Shown piece after piece: positions 1 through 8,371 of a stretch of 64,000 bases of DNA (position 1 is the first letter of the stretch; every line of letters starts with the position of its first letter). The translations under genes were made by a program, and so were the position numbers. The notes beneath the pieces are model-generated. The model searched no databases. It saw nothing but the letters and a program-made list of their open reading frames with translations, and was not told where the DNA came from. The DNA is taken from NCBI GenBank assembly GCA_030065015.1, contig JASJDU010000024.1, forward strand, positions 36,814 through 100,813. The letters are read 5' to 3'. The DNA comes from Candidatus Caenarcanales bacterium. GTDB taxonomy: Bacteria > Cyanobacteriota > Vampirovibrionia > Caenarcaniphilales > Caenarcanaceae.

Positions 1-838
1 ATTTAACATATTGGAGAATGCGAGCTGCTTTAGAGAAATAATTAAAGAGCTTGGTGTCGAAGTGATATTAATCGATCCAACTTCTAATATAAAAATTTCA
101 AATGAGCTTTTAGAAGAGCTAATAAAACTAAAATTTCAACAAATACAAGTTGTTGATATGGGAAGTTTTTTTGAAAAAGTTACTTTTAAGGTTCCGCTGT
201 TATATCTAACTGGAAGTTGGTTTTTGAATACACAAGTTTTTAATGAAATATCTAATCGAACACTATTCAGAGCAAAAAGGATTTTTGATATCTTTGTAGT
301 TCTTCTTTTAGCACCAGTAGCATTACCTCTAGTTCTCATTAGCGGTGCATTGATGAAGTTAACGTCATCTGGCAAAATCATATATAAGCAAGAAAGAGTT
401 GGAGAAAATGGACAAATTTTCACTGTTTTCAAATTACGTTCAATGATTGAAGAGTCTGAAAAAGATGGTGTACAGTGGACACTAAAGAATGATCCTAGAA
501 TAACGCGAATCGGCAAATTTTTACGCACTTTAAGGATTGATGAATTACCTCAATTGTGGAATATTTTCATTGGTGAAATGAGTTTAATAGGTCCTAGGCC
601 CGAAAGACCTGAATTTACAAAAGAGTTAAAAAGAGATATCCCATATTATGATTTGAGACATTCAGTCAAGCCAGGCTTGTCGGGTTGGGCTCAAATAAAT
701 GAACCATTAGCTTCCCCTTCAGAATCATTAGAGAAACTAGAATATGATTTGTTTTACGTAAGAAATATCTCTCTTTGGATTGAATTAAGTATTGTTCTGC
801 AAACTATAAAGGTGATCTTTATGCGTAAAGGAAGATAG
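1..838 (+). CDS. Polyprenyl glycosylphosphotransferase (bacterial sugar transferase), 5' end outside window
   Basis: Partial gene; the frame is open to the window edge, so the TTG at 11 is probably not the real start. The product transfers a sugar-1-phosphate to undecaprenyl phosphate, the first step of exopolysaccharide or O-antigen repeat synthesis at the inner membrane. One membrane segment (about nt 290-360) precedes the PF02397 catalytic domain. Recognisable motifs are KLRSM, RIDELPQLWNIFIGEMS, GPRPERPEF and PGLSGWAQI. The visible N-terminal part looks like the end of the Rossmann-like region that family members carry upstream. The acceptor sugar cannot be told. ManC at 16.6-18.0 kb may supply GDP-mannose to the same pathway, but that is inference. 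Confidence 0.88.
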   Translation, partial: FNILENASCFREIIKELGVEVILIDPTSNIKISNELLEELIKLKFQQIQVVDMGSFFEKVTFKVPLLYLTGSWFLNTQVFNEISNRTLFRAKRIFDIFVVLLLAPVALPLVLISGALMKLTSSGKIIYKQERVGENGQIFTVFKLRSMIEESEKDGVQWTLKNDPRITRIGKFLRTLRIDELPQLWNIFIGEMSLIGPRPERPEFTKELKRDIPYYDLRHSVKPGLSGWAQINEPLASPSESLEKLEYDLFYVRNISLWIELSIVLQTIKVIFMRKGR

Positions 839-932
839 ATTTTTAGTACAGATACTCAGTAAAAGACCCAAAAATATTTGAGTTTATTGCTATATTTTTT
901 TAAATTTTGTATCTTTAGGTTTTTTTATAATA

Positions 933-2087
933 ATGACTCAAACAAAAGTTGAAACTTCAAAAGGCGGTTTGGAAGGTGTTATTGCCGGGGAAAGTAAAAT
1001 ATGTTTAATTGATGGTGAAAAAAGAAAGTTATATTACAGAGGTTATAGTGCAGCGGACTTAGCTCAAAAGTCATGCTTCGAAGAAACGGCTTATTTGCTA
1101 CTAACTGGTAATCTTCCAAATCAAAAAGAATTGGAAGATTTTAAAGCTGATCTATTAACTGCAAGATATATTCCAACTCAAGTTCTTGCGATGATAGCTT
1201 TAGTTCCTCCTCATACTCACCCAATGGACGTATTGAGAAGTATTGTATCTTCTCTTAGCCAGCATGAGTCAGAAGTTGCTGATAATTCACCAGAAGCTAA
1301 TTTGAGAAAAGCAACTAAATTACTTGCACAAGCACCAGTTATTGTTGCCGCCTATCACAGGCTTCGTAATGGTCTTCAACCCGTTCCTCCCATGAAGAAA
1401 TTAAGCCTAGCAGCAAATTTTTTATATATGCTTTCAGGAGAAGAACCAGATCAGTATTCACAAGAAGTATTTGATGATTGCTTGATCTTACATGCTGATC
1501 ATGGATTTAACGCTTCTACTTTCACTGCTAGAGTTACAGCAGCAACACTATCTGATATGCATTCTGCTGTAACTGCGGCAATTGGAGCATTGAAAGGTAA
1601 ACTGCACGGTGGAGCTAACCAAGACGTGATGGAGTTGCTGAAAAGAATTGGTAGTGCTGATAATGCAATTCCCACTATAAGTAAAATGTTTGAGAACGGT
1701 GAAAAAGTTCCTGGTTTTGGTCACAGAGTTTATAGAAATTGTGAAGATCCGAGAGCAACTATTCTCCGTGAAGCTTCTAAAGAACTATCCGCTAGAGAGA
1801 ATAACGATAAGTGGTTTAAAATTTCAGAAGCCGTGGATAAGTTCGTTGTTAAGACTAGTGAAGAGAAAGGAAAAGCAATCTTTCCTAATGTAGATTTCTA
1901 TTCAGCTTCAACATATAGTGTTTTAGGCATTGAAACTGAGTTGTTCACCCCAATTTTTGCAATGTCACGTTTAGCAGGATGGTGTGCTCATATCATGGAA
2001 CAACATGAAAACAACAGGTTAATTAGACCCAAAGCGCAATATATAGGAGAAAGAGATTTATCTTATTTAGAAATATCCAAAAGGTAA
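933..2087 (+). CDS. gltA: Citrate synthase
   Basis: Condenses acetyl-CoA and oxaloacetate to citrate, the entry to the TCA cycle, in the cytosol. At 384 aa it has the length of the short bacterial/cyanobacterial type. The active-site blocks are all present: LHADHGFNAS near residue 186, LHGGAN near 224, GFGHRVY near 261 and NVDFYSA near 319, followed by a C-terminal arginine-containing stretch (NRLIRPKAQY). It starts at ATG 933 with only a weak upstream AGG. It stands alone, with no other TCA gene beside it. PEP carboxylase at the other end of the window would supply its oxaloacetate. A 2-methylcitrate synthase role cannot be fully excluded. Confidence 0.95.
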   Translation: MTQTKVETSKGGLEGVIAGESKICLIDGEKRKLYYRGYSAADLAQKSCFEETAYLLLTGNLPNQKELEDFKADLLTARYIPTQVLAMIALVPPHTHPMDVLRSIVSSLSQHESEVADNSPEANLRKATKLLAQAPVIVAAYHRLRNGLQPVPPMKKLSLAANFLYMLSGEEPDQYSQEVFDDCLILHADHGFNASTFTARVTAATLSDMHSAVTAAIGALKGKLHGGANQDVMELLKRIGSADNAIPTISKMFENGEKVPGFGHRVYRNCEDPRATILREASKELSARENNDKWFKISEAVDKFVVKTSEEKGKAIFPNVDFYSASTYSVLGIETELFTPIFAMSRLAGWCAHIMEQHENNRLIRPKAQYIGERDLSYLEISKR

Positions 2088-2173
2088 ACGTAAATTAGAG
2101 TCAGTATTTTATTTGAGAAATAGATATTGCTTTGAAAAATTAGTAATAAAAATTAAATCATTTGTTCTTTGGT

Positions 2174-2935
2174 TTAAAAGACTTTTACCCCTTCTAGGAT
2201 CAACTCTACAAATCTGGCCTTCATAAAGGGCAAGGTTAGTATTATTACTAGAACACCAACTAGTGGTTTTAAAGAGAAGCTGATACTGAATGGGTTTATT
2301 TGTTGAGCAGCTCGAGACATTAATCCCAGCACAATATCCATAAAAAGTGTTACCAGAATAATGGGAGAGGCTCCAATTATTCCAAAAGTAATTACTTTCT
2401 GAGTTAGGCTAACAACTTGCAACATATTTATCTTAAAAGTCGAAAAGTCAATTGCTGTCAACGGAAACAATTCAAAGCTCTTGACAAAAGATATTAGAGT
2501 CAGCTCTAAACCACCGACATACAAGAACATAACAATACCAAAAGTATTGAAAAACAAACTTAAAGTGGTTGTTTGGCCGAGGTTTGGGTCAAACAATGAA
2601 ACTGCATTCAGTCCAAGCTGATTATCCATAACCTCACCGGCGACTTGGATTATATCCAGTACTAAACGCGTTAAAAAAGCAACAAACATTCCTGCCAGAA
2701 CATTCAATCCCAAGCTCAAAAAGAAATTATAAGAATTCATATCTGTGGGAGCGGCAGGAACTATGGGGCTTATAATTACAGCTATTAGCAAAGACATTGC
2801 TACCTTTACCAAAATGGGGAAGCTTCTTTGTGGAAAAGCAGGAAAAAGATGAGTAAAGCCTAAAACCCTCGCAAAAATAAGCATGAGTGAGCTCATCCAA
2901 GTGTTATAAATTTGATTTAGATCAGAGTATTCCAC
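2174..2935 (-). CDS. fliR: Flagellar export gate protein FliR
   Basis: Integral membrane subunit of the FliPQR export gate of the flagellar type III secretion apparatus. The 253 aa product has about six hydrophobic segments and typical FliR features: the early ARVLGF segment, VAGEVMDNQLGLN near residues 98-110, SLFDPNLG shortly after, and INPFSISFSLKP near the C-terminus. The start is GTG (2933-2935 on the minus strand). It is separated from fliOPQ (6.2-8.2 kb) by three plus-strand genes, so the usual fliPQR order is broken. An injectisome SctT homologue is the alternative, but a neighbouring FliO favours flagella. Confidence 0.92.
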   Translation of the reverse strand: MEYSDLNQIYNTWMSSLMLIFARVLGFTHLFPAFPQRSFPILVKVAMSLLIAVIISPIVPAAPTDMNSYNFFLSLGLNVLAGMFVAFLTRLVLDIIQVAGEVMDNQLGLNAVSLFDPNLGQTTTLSLFFNTFGIVMFLYVGGLELTLISFVKSFELFPLTAIDFSTFKINMLQVVSLTQKVITFGIIGASPIILVTLFMDIVLGLMSRAAQQINPFSISFSLKPLVGVLVIILTLPFMKARFVELILEGVKVF

Positions 2936-3046
2936 AGAATATTCGTAAATATTTATGAGAAGCCGAACAATAATATATGAGTAAACTACAAATAATCTAA
3001 TTCAATGATTTATAGTTTATACTCCGTCTAATAATCTTGACACAAC

Positions 3047-5152
3047 TTGATAAGCAACATAAACCTTGATCCTTCTTCCATATTTCCTTTTGAACTTGAT
3101 CATTTTCAAAAAGAAGCCATTAATATGCTTGATAATGGAAAAAGTGTTTTGGTTTGTGCACCCACAGGATCTGGGAAAACGGCAATTGCTGAGTATGTAA
3201 TTCACAAAGCAATCGCAGAAAACAAGAAAATTTTTTATACAACTCCTTTAAAAGCTTTAAGTAACCAAAAATTCTTCGACTTATCTCAACTATTGGGTGA
3301 GTCCAAAGTCGGTCTTTTGACTGGAGACGTTCAAGTAAATAGAGAAGCAGAAGTCATAGTTCTAACTACTGAAATCTTCAGAAATATGCTTTATAAATCT
3401 GAGGAAGAAAGAGATTTGCTAGAGAGAATGGGTTATTTAGTTCTTGACGAATGCCATTATATGCAAAATGCGGATAGAGGAACAGTGTGGGAGGAATCGA
3501 TAATTTATTGTCCACCACAAACTCAAATTATTGGTCTTTCCGCAACTATTGGGAATCCTGAAAAACTAAGTCAATGGATTAATGAAACTCATGGACCCAC
3601 AGAACTTATAACAAGTGACACAAGACCAGTTCCACTAAGATTCTTCTTCTTTGGAAAAGATGGAATCATGCCAATTAATACTCCTGAGGGGAAGTTAAAC
3701 AAACGCCTATTAACCAAACAAGGTAATAAAAAGAGCTCAAATAATAATCTACCTAAAATTAACGATGTAATTGCTGAGCTTCAAAGCCGAGAAATGCTTC
3801 CAGTTATTTATTTTTTGTTTAGCCGTAAAGGTTGTGAAGTTGCATTGAAAAGATTACAGCATTACCAGTACTCGTTACTATCTCCAGAAGAGAGTTCTCG
3901 GCTAGATCAGGAGTTGAAACAAGCTTGTAAGCAACTACCTTGGCTTAGATTTCATCAGCATTTTTATTTTCTGAAGAGAGGAGTAGCCGCTCATCATGCT
4001 GGTCTCTTACCTGCATTGAAGAGTTTAATTGAAAGACTATTTCAGAAGAACTTAGTTAAAGTTGTTTTTGCAACTGAAACTCTGGCTGCAGGAGTCAATA
4101 TGCCAGCTAGATCAGTTGTTATTTCCCAAATATCAAAAAGAGCAGAATCCGGTCATAGGCTTTTGACCGGTAGTGAATTCTTGCAAATGAGTGGAAGAGC
4201 TGGTAGAAGGGGAATGGATAAAATTGGCTACGCAACAGTTCTAGAAACTCGTTTTGAGGGAGCCTGGGAAATATGCCAACTTGCTTCAACTCCTTCGGAA
4301 GATTTACATAGTTCATTTACACCAAGTTACGTAATGGTACTTAATCTTGCGGCTAGGTATTCTTGGGAACAGTGTAAGGATATTGTTTTGAAAAGCTTTG
4401 CAAGATTTGAGATCTCTGAAGAAATTAAGTCCTTGTTGAATACCAAAAACCAGCTGAAAAAAACTTTGGAAAAGAAAAGAACGGATCCTGCAAAAAGCAA
4501 AAAAACAGAAAAAAAATTAGAAAAATTAAATAGAGAACTTGCTCAACTTGAATTAATACCTTGGCCAGACTTTGAACGTTCTGCAGAAGTTTTAATGAAG
4601 TTTGAGTATATGAACACAAATTTTCAACCCACTCCAAAAGGTATTTGGGCCGCCGATATTAGGGGAGACAATATTTTATTTTTATCTGAAATAATTCACT
4701 CAAAGATTTTGGATAAATTAACACCCTATGAATTATGTGGTTTCGTTTGCAGTCTAACTAGCTATGAAGCCCGTTGGAAGCAAAACAATCCAAACTCAAA
4801 ATCCTGGGCAATAACTGAAGAAATAGAAAAAACAGCCAGAGATATTTTTGAGATTGTAAAAAGAATTGCCGAAGTTCAAAATGATTGTGATTTAATGGTG
4901 AAAATTCCCTTCACTCCCTCTTTTATTGAGCTGGGTTTTGACTGGGCTTGTAATTATGAATGGCAAGAACTTTTAGACAAATATAAGGCGGATGAGGGAG
5001 ACTTGGTGAAAATTATCAAGCAAGCCTCCGATTTACTCAAGCAAATAACGGTATGTAGAGGAAGTTCTTTAGAGTTAATTAATAATGCAAATAAAGCTTT
5101 CGATTTAATTTATAGAACCCCGATAAAAGATGAATTGAGCAGTCAAGATTAA
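3047..5152 (+). CDS. Ski2-like DEAD/DEAH-box helicase with C-terminal DSHCT-type region
   Basis: Probable ATP-dependent RNA helicase of the Ski2/Mtr4/DSHCT group, a type also common in Cyanobacteria. Of the 701 residues, Walker A APTGSGKT lies near 38-45, the DECH box near 134-137, SATIGN follows, TETLAAGVNMPARSVV is in the second RecA domain, and motif VI QMSGRAGRRGMD is near 380-391. The C-terminal third is helical with a lysine-rich coiled stretch near 470-500. Start TTG at 3047 is the only good initiator after an in-frame TGA at 3038, and the preceding residues (FPFELDHFQ) form the Q-motif-like region. It is shorter than typical cyanobacterial homologues, which are nearer 900 aa. The RNA target is unknown. 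Confidence 0.85.
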   Translation: MISNINLDPSSIFPFELDHFQKEAINMLDNGKSVLVCAPTGSGKTAIAEYVIHKAIAENKKIFYTTPLKALSNQKFFDLSQLLGESKVGLLTGDVQVNREAEVIVLTTEIFRNMLYKSEEERDLLERMGYLVLDECHYMQNADRGTVWEESIIYCPPQTQIIGLSATIGNPEKLSQWINETHGPTELITSDTRPVPLRFFFFGKDGIMPINTPEGKLNKRLLTKQGNKKSSNNNLPKINDVIAELQSREMLPVIYFLFSRKGCEVALKRLQHYQYSLLSPEESSRLDQELKQACKQLPWLRFHQHFYFLKRGVAAHHAGLLPALKSLIERLFQKNLVKVVFATETLAAGVNMPARSVVISQISKRAESGHRLLTGSEFLQMSGRAGRRGMDKIGYATVLETRFEGAWEICQLASTPSEDLHSSFTPSYVMVLNLAARYSWEQCKDIVLKSFARFEISEEIKSLLNTKNQLKKTLEKKRTDPAKSKKTEKKLEKLNRELAQLELIPWPDFERSAEVLMKFEYMNTNFQPTPKGIWAADIRGDNILFLSEIIHSKILDKLTPYELCGFVCSLTSYEARWKQNNPNSKSWAITEEIEKTARDIFEIVKRIAEVQNDCDLMVKIPFTPSFIELGFDWACNYEWQELLDKYKADEGDLVKIIKQASDLLKQITVCRGSSLELINNANKAFDLIYRTPIKDELSSQD

Positions 5153-5252
5153 GAGTTTTTCATTTTATATTCAGTTTCCAAATGTTTCTCTCTTTAAAAG
5201 TTGTAACAATTAAATAATGTTTTAATATTCAAATATAAAAGAGGTCGATATT

Positions 5253-5663
5253 ATGTCTTGGTTCAGCGGTATACCTATTTTGGGTGGATTGTTTGGAGGT
5301 AGTAATACCAATCAAAACGTTAAATCTACAGCAGAGAAAAAGGTTAAATTAGCAGATTCAAGCAACCCTTACAACATAAAATCTCGCAGATTAACTTTTG
5401 GTAATCGAACTTCCATTGGCTTTAACAAAGATACAAAGGGAATAGTAGAATTGATAAATGTTAGCAATGATCATGAAGCATCGATAGAAGCTTTAATGGC
5501 TTCTGCAGTAGCTGCAAATCTTTCACCAGAGATAATCAAAACTTACACAGAAATAAGAAATATATTGCAACAAAATCGTTCTACCCCTCTAAGAAGCTAT
5601 GCGCAAGAATTTCAAAAATGGCAATACTTATCCAAATCAATTCAGTACAAGTTTTTAGCTTAA
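5253..5663 (+). CDS. Uncharacterised 136-aa protein
   Basis: Not recognised. A clear ribosome-binding site (AAGAGGTC) precedes the ATG. The protein begins with a hydrophobic, Gly-rich stretch (MSWFSGIPILGGLFGG), which could be a membrane anchor or amphipathic segment. A Lys/Ser/Asn-rich middle follows, then a helical C-terminal half with no cysteines. It ends 15 bp before the next gene, which has its own AGGAGA site, so the two are probably co-transcribed. Both lie between the helicase and the convergent fliQ, but nothing in the sequence itself shows a flagellar role. Confidence 0.7.
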   Translation: MSWFSGIPILGGLFGGSNTNQNVKSTAEKKVKLADSSNPYNIKSRRLTFGNRTSIGFNKDTKGIVELINVSNDHEASIEALMASAVAANLSPEIIKTYTEIRNILQQNRSTPLRSYAQEFQKWQYLSKSIQYKFLA

Positions 5664-5678
5664 GAGGAGAAAAATAAT

Positions 5679-6146
5679 ATGAATCTTCAAATACCAATAA
5701 AAATGGGGGATAACTATGAGTTCAAAAACAATGTATCACCGGTTAAAAATCCTTTAATTAACCTTATAAAAAATGCCAATATAAGACAGCAGGCAATTAG
5801 AGGCTCAACAAATTATAGTGACACAAACCCTACAGTAATTATTAATCAACTTTCACAATCTTTAGAAGTCCTAAAAAATGTCAAGAGCACATTGAAAAAT
5901 GTACCTCCTCAACAAAGGCAAGCTATAGTAAGCCACTTTGAACAAAAACATAAACTAACTGTTCAAAAAGTTCATTCTTTACTTAGCAAAACCGCTAGTA
6001 ACAATCAACAAATAGGTAACCTCATTCAATCTGTGGGTTCAGCAAGGTTAGAACAAATAAATGGTTCCTCACCAGTACCTTTTCCGGTGTTGCGGCGACT
6101 AGCTCGTTCTACACCTGAGCAAGCTTACAACTTTGCAACAGGCTAA
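5679..6146 (+). CDS. Uncharacterised 155-aa helical protein
   Basis: Not recognised. Strong Shine-Dalgarno (AAGAGGAGA) shortly before ATG 5679. The product is rich in Gln, Asn and Ser, mostly predicted helical, with no signal peptide, membrane segment or cysteine. A central stretch (roughly residues 50-110) has heptad-like leucines and could form a coiled coil. It follows the 5253 gene with a 15-bp gap, so an operon is likely. It converges on fliQ with only 14 bp between the stops. Partner and function are unknown. Confidence 0.68.
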   Translation: MNLQIPIKMGDNYEFKNNVSPVKNPLINLIKNANIRQQAIRGSTNYSDTNPTVIINQLSQSLEVLKNVKSTLKNVPPQQRQAIVSHFEQKHKLTVQKVHSLLSKTASNNQQIGNLIQSVGSARLEQINGSSPVPFPVLRRLARSTPEQAYNFATG

Positions 6147-6160
6147 ACTAAGCAATAAAC

Positions 6161-7168
6161 CTACCACCAAGTTACATCCTTAGAGGAAGATGAAGCATCT
6201 TCCTTAGTTATCTGTGAGTTTGTATAACTTGGTAGTTTTGGTTTAAATATTTCCTTTGGTTTGTAACTTTCTTCTTTAGTAAGTTCCTTATTGTTTCTTG
6301 CATCACTCAAAAAGACTTTGTTTTTATCCGATCTAGTTTTTTCTGAGTAAGGATTGTTTCTTTGAACTTTATTTCTTGAATTTGTTCTTTTTCTTTGAGT
6401 ATTTAACTTCATTGTGGAATTTGATGATTGGCTTTGATGAAAGTTTCTATCCGGTAATGGTGGATAGCCATTTGAGAAACTTTCACTAAGGTCATCATAA
6501 TTTTGTTGGTTGGAGTAACTTCTAAAACTCTTATCAACTGTACTATTCAAATTATTCAAGTTGTTGTTATCTGAAAAGCTATAACTACTTGGTGAATGAT
6601 ATCTAGAGTGATTTGGATTATTAAAAGTTGGATCCGCTTTGTAATTTTGCTTTTGATTATAAGTATATGTTTTTGGTGATGGGCTGGTTTGCATTGCATT
6701 GGAAAATGCTTTTATTGGGGGTGAAAGAGTTACATTGAAAGAACCTTGAGTAGACGATAATCTGCCATAAGAACTAAAGGGAGCGTTTGATGGAATATTA
6801 GGATTTGAAGAGTGTTGTGAATCAACTGGAGAACGCTTTATAGTATCTCCCAGTTCTTCCTCACCACTTTTTATATCTTGGGAATAAGGAATAGAATCCC
6901 GGTTCAGCATTACCATAGAGAATGCTTTTCCAATTGTTTTTTCTGTAAATCTAGTGAGATAAGAGAACATCCACATCCCCAAGAATACCAAAAGCAACAT
7001 AACACCAATGAGTTTAATTGCAGACGGTATTGTTTGATCTTGCACTTGAGTAGCTGCTTGAAGAATACCAATTAATAAACCAACTGCAGCAGCGGCAATA
7101 ATAATTGGACCAGCCACTATCAGGATGGTCATTATTCCTTCCCTCAATGGCCCAAGCATCCAATTCAC
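6161..7168 (-). CDS. fliQ: Flagellar export gate protein FliQ with long disordered C-terminal tail
   Basis: Residues 1-88 match FliQ: two long membrane helices (about 13-35 and 50-72) and the conserved stretch GILQAATQVQDQTIPS. FliQ is one of three subunits of the flagellar export gate. FliQ proteins are normally about 90 aa, whereas this one runs on in the same frame to 335 aa. The extra 245 residues are Ser/Asn/Tyr/Pro/Lys-rich, low in complexity, without membrane segments, and end in VTWW. The start overlaps the fliP stop by 4 bp (ATGA), so translation is coupled. I see no internal stop or frameshift that would make the tail an artefact. The tail's function is unknown. Confidence 0.88.
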   Translation of the reverse strand: MNWMLGPLREGIMTILIVAGPIIIAAAAVGLLIGILQAATQVQDQTIPSAIKLIGVMLLLVFLGMWMFSYLTRFTEKTIGKAFSMVMLNRDSIPYSQDIKSGEEELGDTIKRSPVDSQHSSNPNIPSNAPFSSYGRLSSTQGSFNVTLSPPIKAFSNAMQTSPSPKTYTYNQKQNYKADPTFNNPNHSRYHSPSSYSFSDNNNLNNLNSTVDKSFRSYSNQQNYDDLSESFSNGYPPLPDRNFHQSQSSNSTMKLNTQRKRTNSRNKVQRNNPYSEKTRSDKNKVFLSDARNNKELTKEESYKPKEIFKPKLPSYTNSQITKEDASSSSKDVTWW

Positions 7169-7827
7169 ATGAAACTCTCCACAAGCCCCTTAATTATTAA
7201 AGACCAACCATCAACGGCAACAAAAATCATAAGCTTAAAGGGTAGAGAGATAATAGTGGGACTCAACATCATCATCCCTAAAGCTAATAAGATATTCGCA
7301 ACAATCAAGTCAATAACTAAAAAGGGAACATAGATCAAAAAAGCTAAGGAAAAAGCAATTCTTAACTCTCCAAGGATGTGTGCACCAACCAACTCCGCAA
7401 AACCAATATCATCCACACTTTCTGGAATCGGCTTTCTAGATAAATCATAAAAAAACTTTATATCTTTTTCATCAACCTGTTCCAGCATTCTTTTTCTCAA
7501 AGGGTTGTAAGAAGAAACCATTGCTTGGCCTAGCGTTATTTCTTTTCTTGATAACGGAGCTACGGCAATATCGTTAATTTCTTGTAAGGTAGGCGCCATA
7601 ATAAAAACCGTCAAAATTAAAGACAATCCTGTTAATACCAAAGTTGGCGGTATATTTTGAACACCAATGGCTTGCCTAATCAGAGCTAAAACAATAATAA
7701 TCCTTAAAAACGGAGTTGTGGTTAAAACCATAAGAGGAATGAAAGTAACCAGAACTAAAAAGGCCAAAAACTGAAGACTTGGCTCAAGATTTTGAGGTAA
7801 AAGGCTATCTATTACTTGCGGTTCCAT
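7165..7827 (-). CDS. fliP: Flagellar export gate protein FliP
   Basis: Core membrane subunit of the flagellar FliPQR gate. The 220 aa product shows family motifs: PFLRIIIVLALIRQAIGVQNIPP near residues 39-61, then LGQAMVSSYNPLRKRM, and near the C-terminus MMMLSPTIISLPFKLMIFVAVDGWSL. It is slightly shorter than enterobacterial FliP because it lacks a long cleavable leader; the first hydrophobic segment is near residues 19-40. Its ATG shares one base with the fliO stop (TAATG) and its stop overlaps the fliQ start, giving a tight fliO-fliP-fliQ operon transcribed leftwards. Confidence 0.95.
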   Translation of the reverse strand: MEPQVIDSLLPQNLEPSLQFLAFLVLVTFIPLMVLTTTPFLRIIIVLALIRQAIGVQNIPPTLVLTGLSLILTVFIMAPTLQEINDIAVAPLSRKEITLGQAMVSSYNPLRKRMLEQVDEKDIKFFYDLSRKPIPESVDDIGFAELVGAHILGELRIAFSLAFLIYVPFLVIDLIVANILLALGMMMLSPTIISLPFKLMIFVAVDGWSLIIKGLVESFM

Positions 7828-8186
7828 TAATGCTTCCTTTCCTGTTTAAAAAGTTTCTGAACCTGGGTTAATAGTTCTTCTCTATCAAAAGCTTTTGCAT
7901 TGTTTTTAACATCAATCGGCTGGAGCTTATCTTTATCATAAGAAGCCAGTAAATTAGTTTGATTTGAAGATACACCAATTAATAAAATCTCTGATTCTGA
8001 CACTTTTACTAAATGAATAGAATTTGCTTGGGAAAGAATTATCGAGTCAAGCCTTTGAAGGTAAACGTTATTTTTAAAAGAGAAACCGCCCGATTTTACT
8101 TTTAAAAGCCAAACCGATAGACCCCACAGAAATAGAAGTGGTACTAAGCACAATACAAATTTTTTGAGGATTTCATCTTCCACCAA
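7827..8186 (-). CDS. fliO: Flagellar biosynthesis protein FliO (short form)
   Basis: Small bitopic membrane protein that helps assemble the FliP ring. One membrane segment (about residues 8-29) is followed by a cytoplasmic beta-rich domain with the FliO pattern LQRLDSIILSQANSIHLVKVSESEILLIGVSSNQTNLL. Identification rests on this pattern and on its position directly before fliP with a 1-base overlap. The start is TTG at 8186 or GTG at 8183, with no clear ribosome-binding site. It is the first gene of the fliOPQ operon. The family is poorly conserved, so confidence is lower than for FliP. Confidence 0.8.
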   Translation of the reverse strand: MVEDEILKKFVLCLVPLLFLWGLSVWLLKVKSGGFSFKNNVYLQRLDSIILSQANSIHLVKVSESEILLIGVSSNQTNLLASYDKDKLQPIDVKNNAKAFDREELLTQVQKLFKQERKH

Positions 8187-8315
8187 AGCGAAAAGTCTTA
8201 AAGGAAGTTATGTTAATGAATAATAGTATCTCAAATGTAGTTGTTGAGTACATAGTCCTTAAGCTAATTATGAAATATATAGCAAAACTAAATCATTAAG
8301 TTCTTCAAAAAGAAA

Positions 8316-8343
8316 GAGCCTCAAAATAAAATTCTTGAGGCTC
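8316..8343 (-). terminator. Rho-independent terminator of the secreted-protein gene
   Basis: Perfect 9-bp stem GAGCCTCAA (8316-8324) with TTGAGGCTC (8335-8343) and a 10-base loop. Read on the minus strand, the stem is followed directly by a T-rich run (TTTCTTTTTG, 8306-8315). It lies 28 bp after the stop codon of the gene ending at 8372, which fits an intrinsic terminator. Confidence 0.85.
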
Positions 8344-8371
8344 CAAACTCAATTGTTTTCTAAGTATTCTC

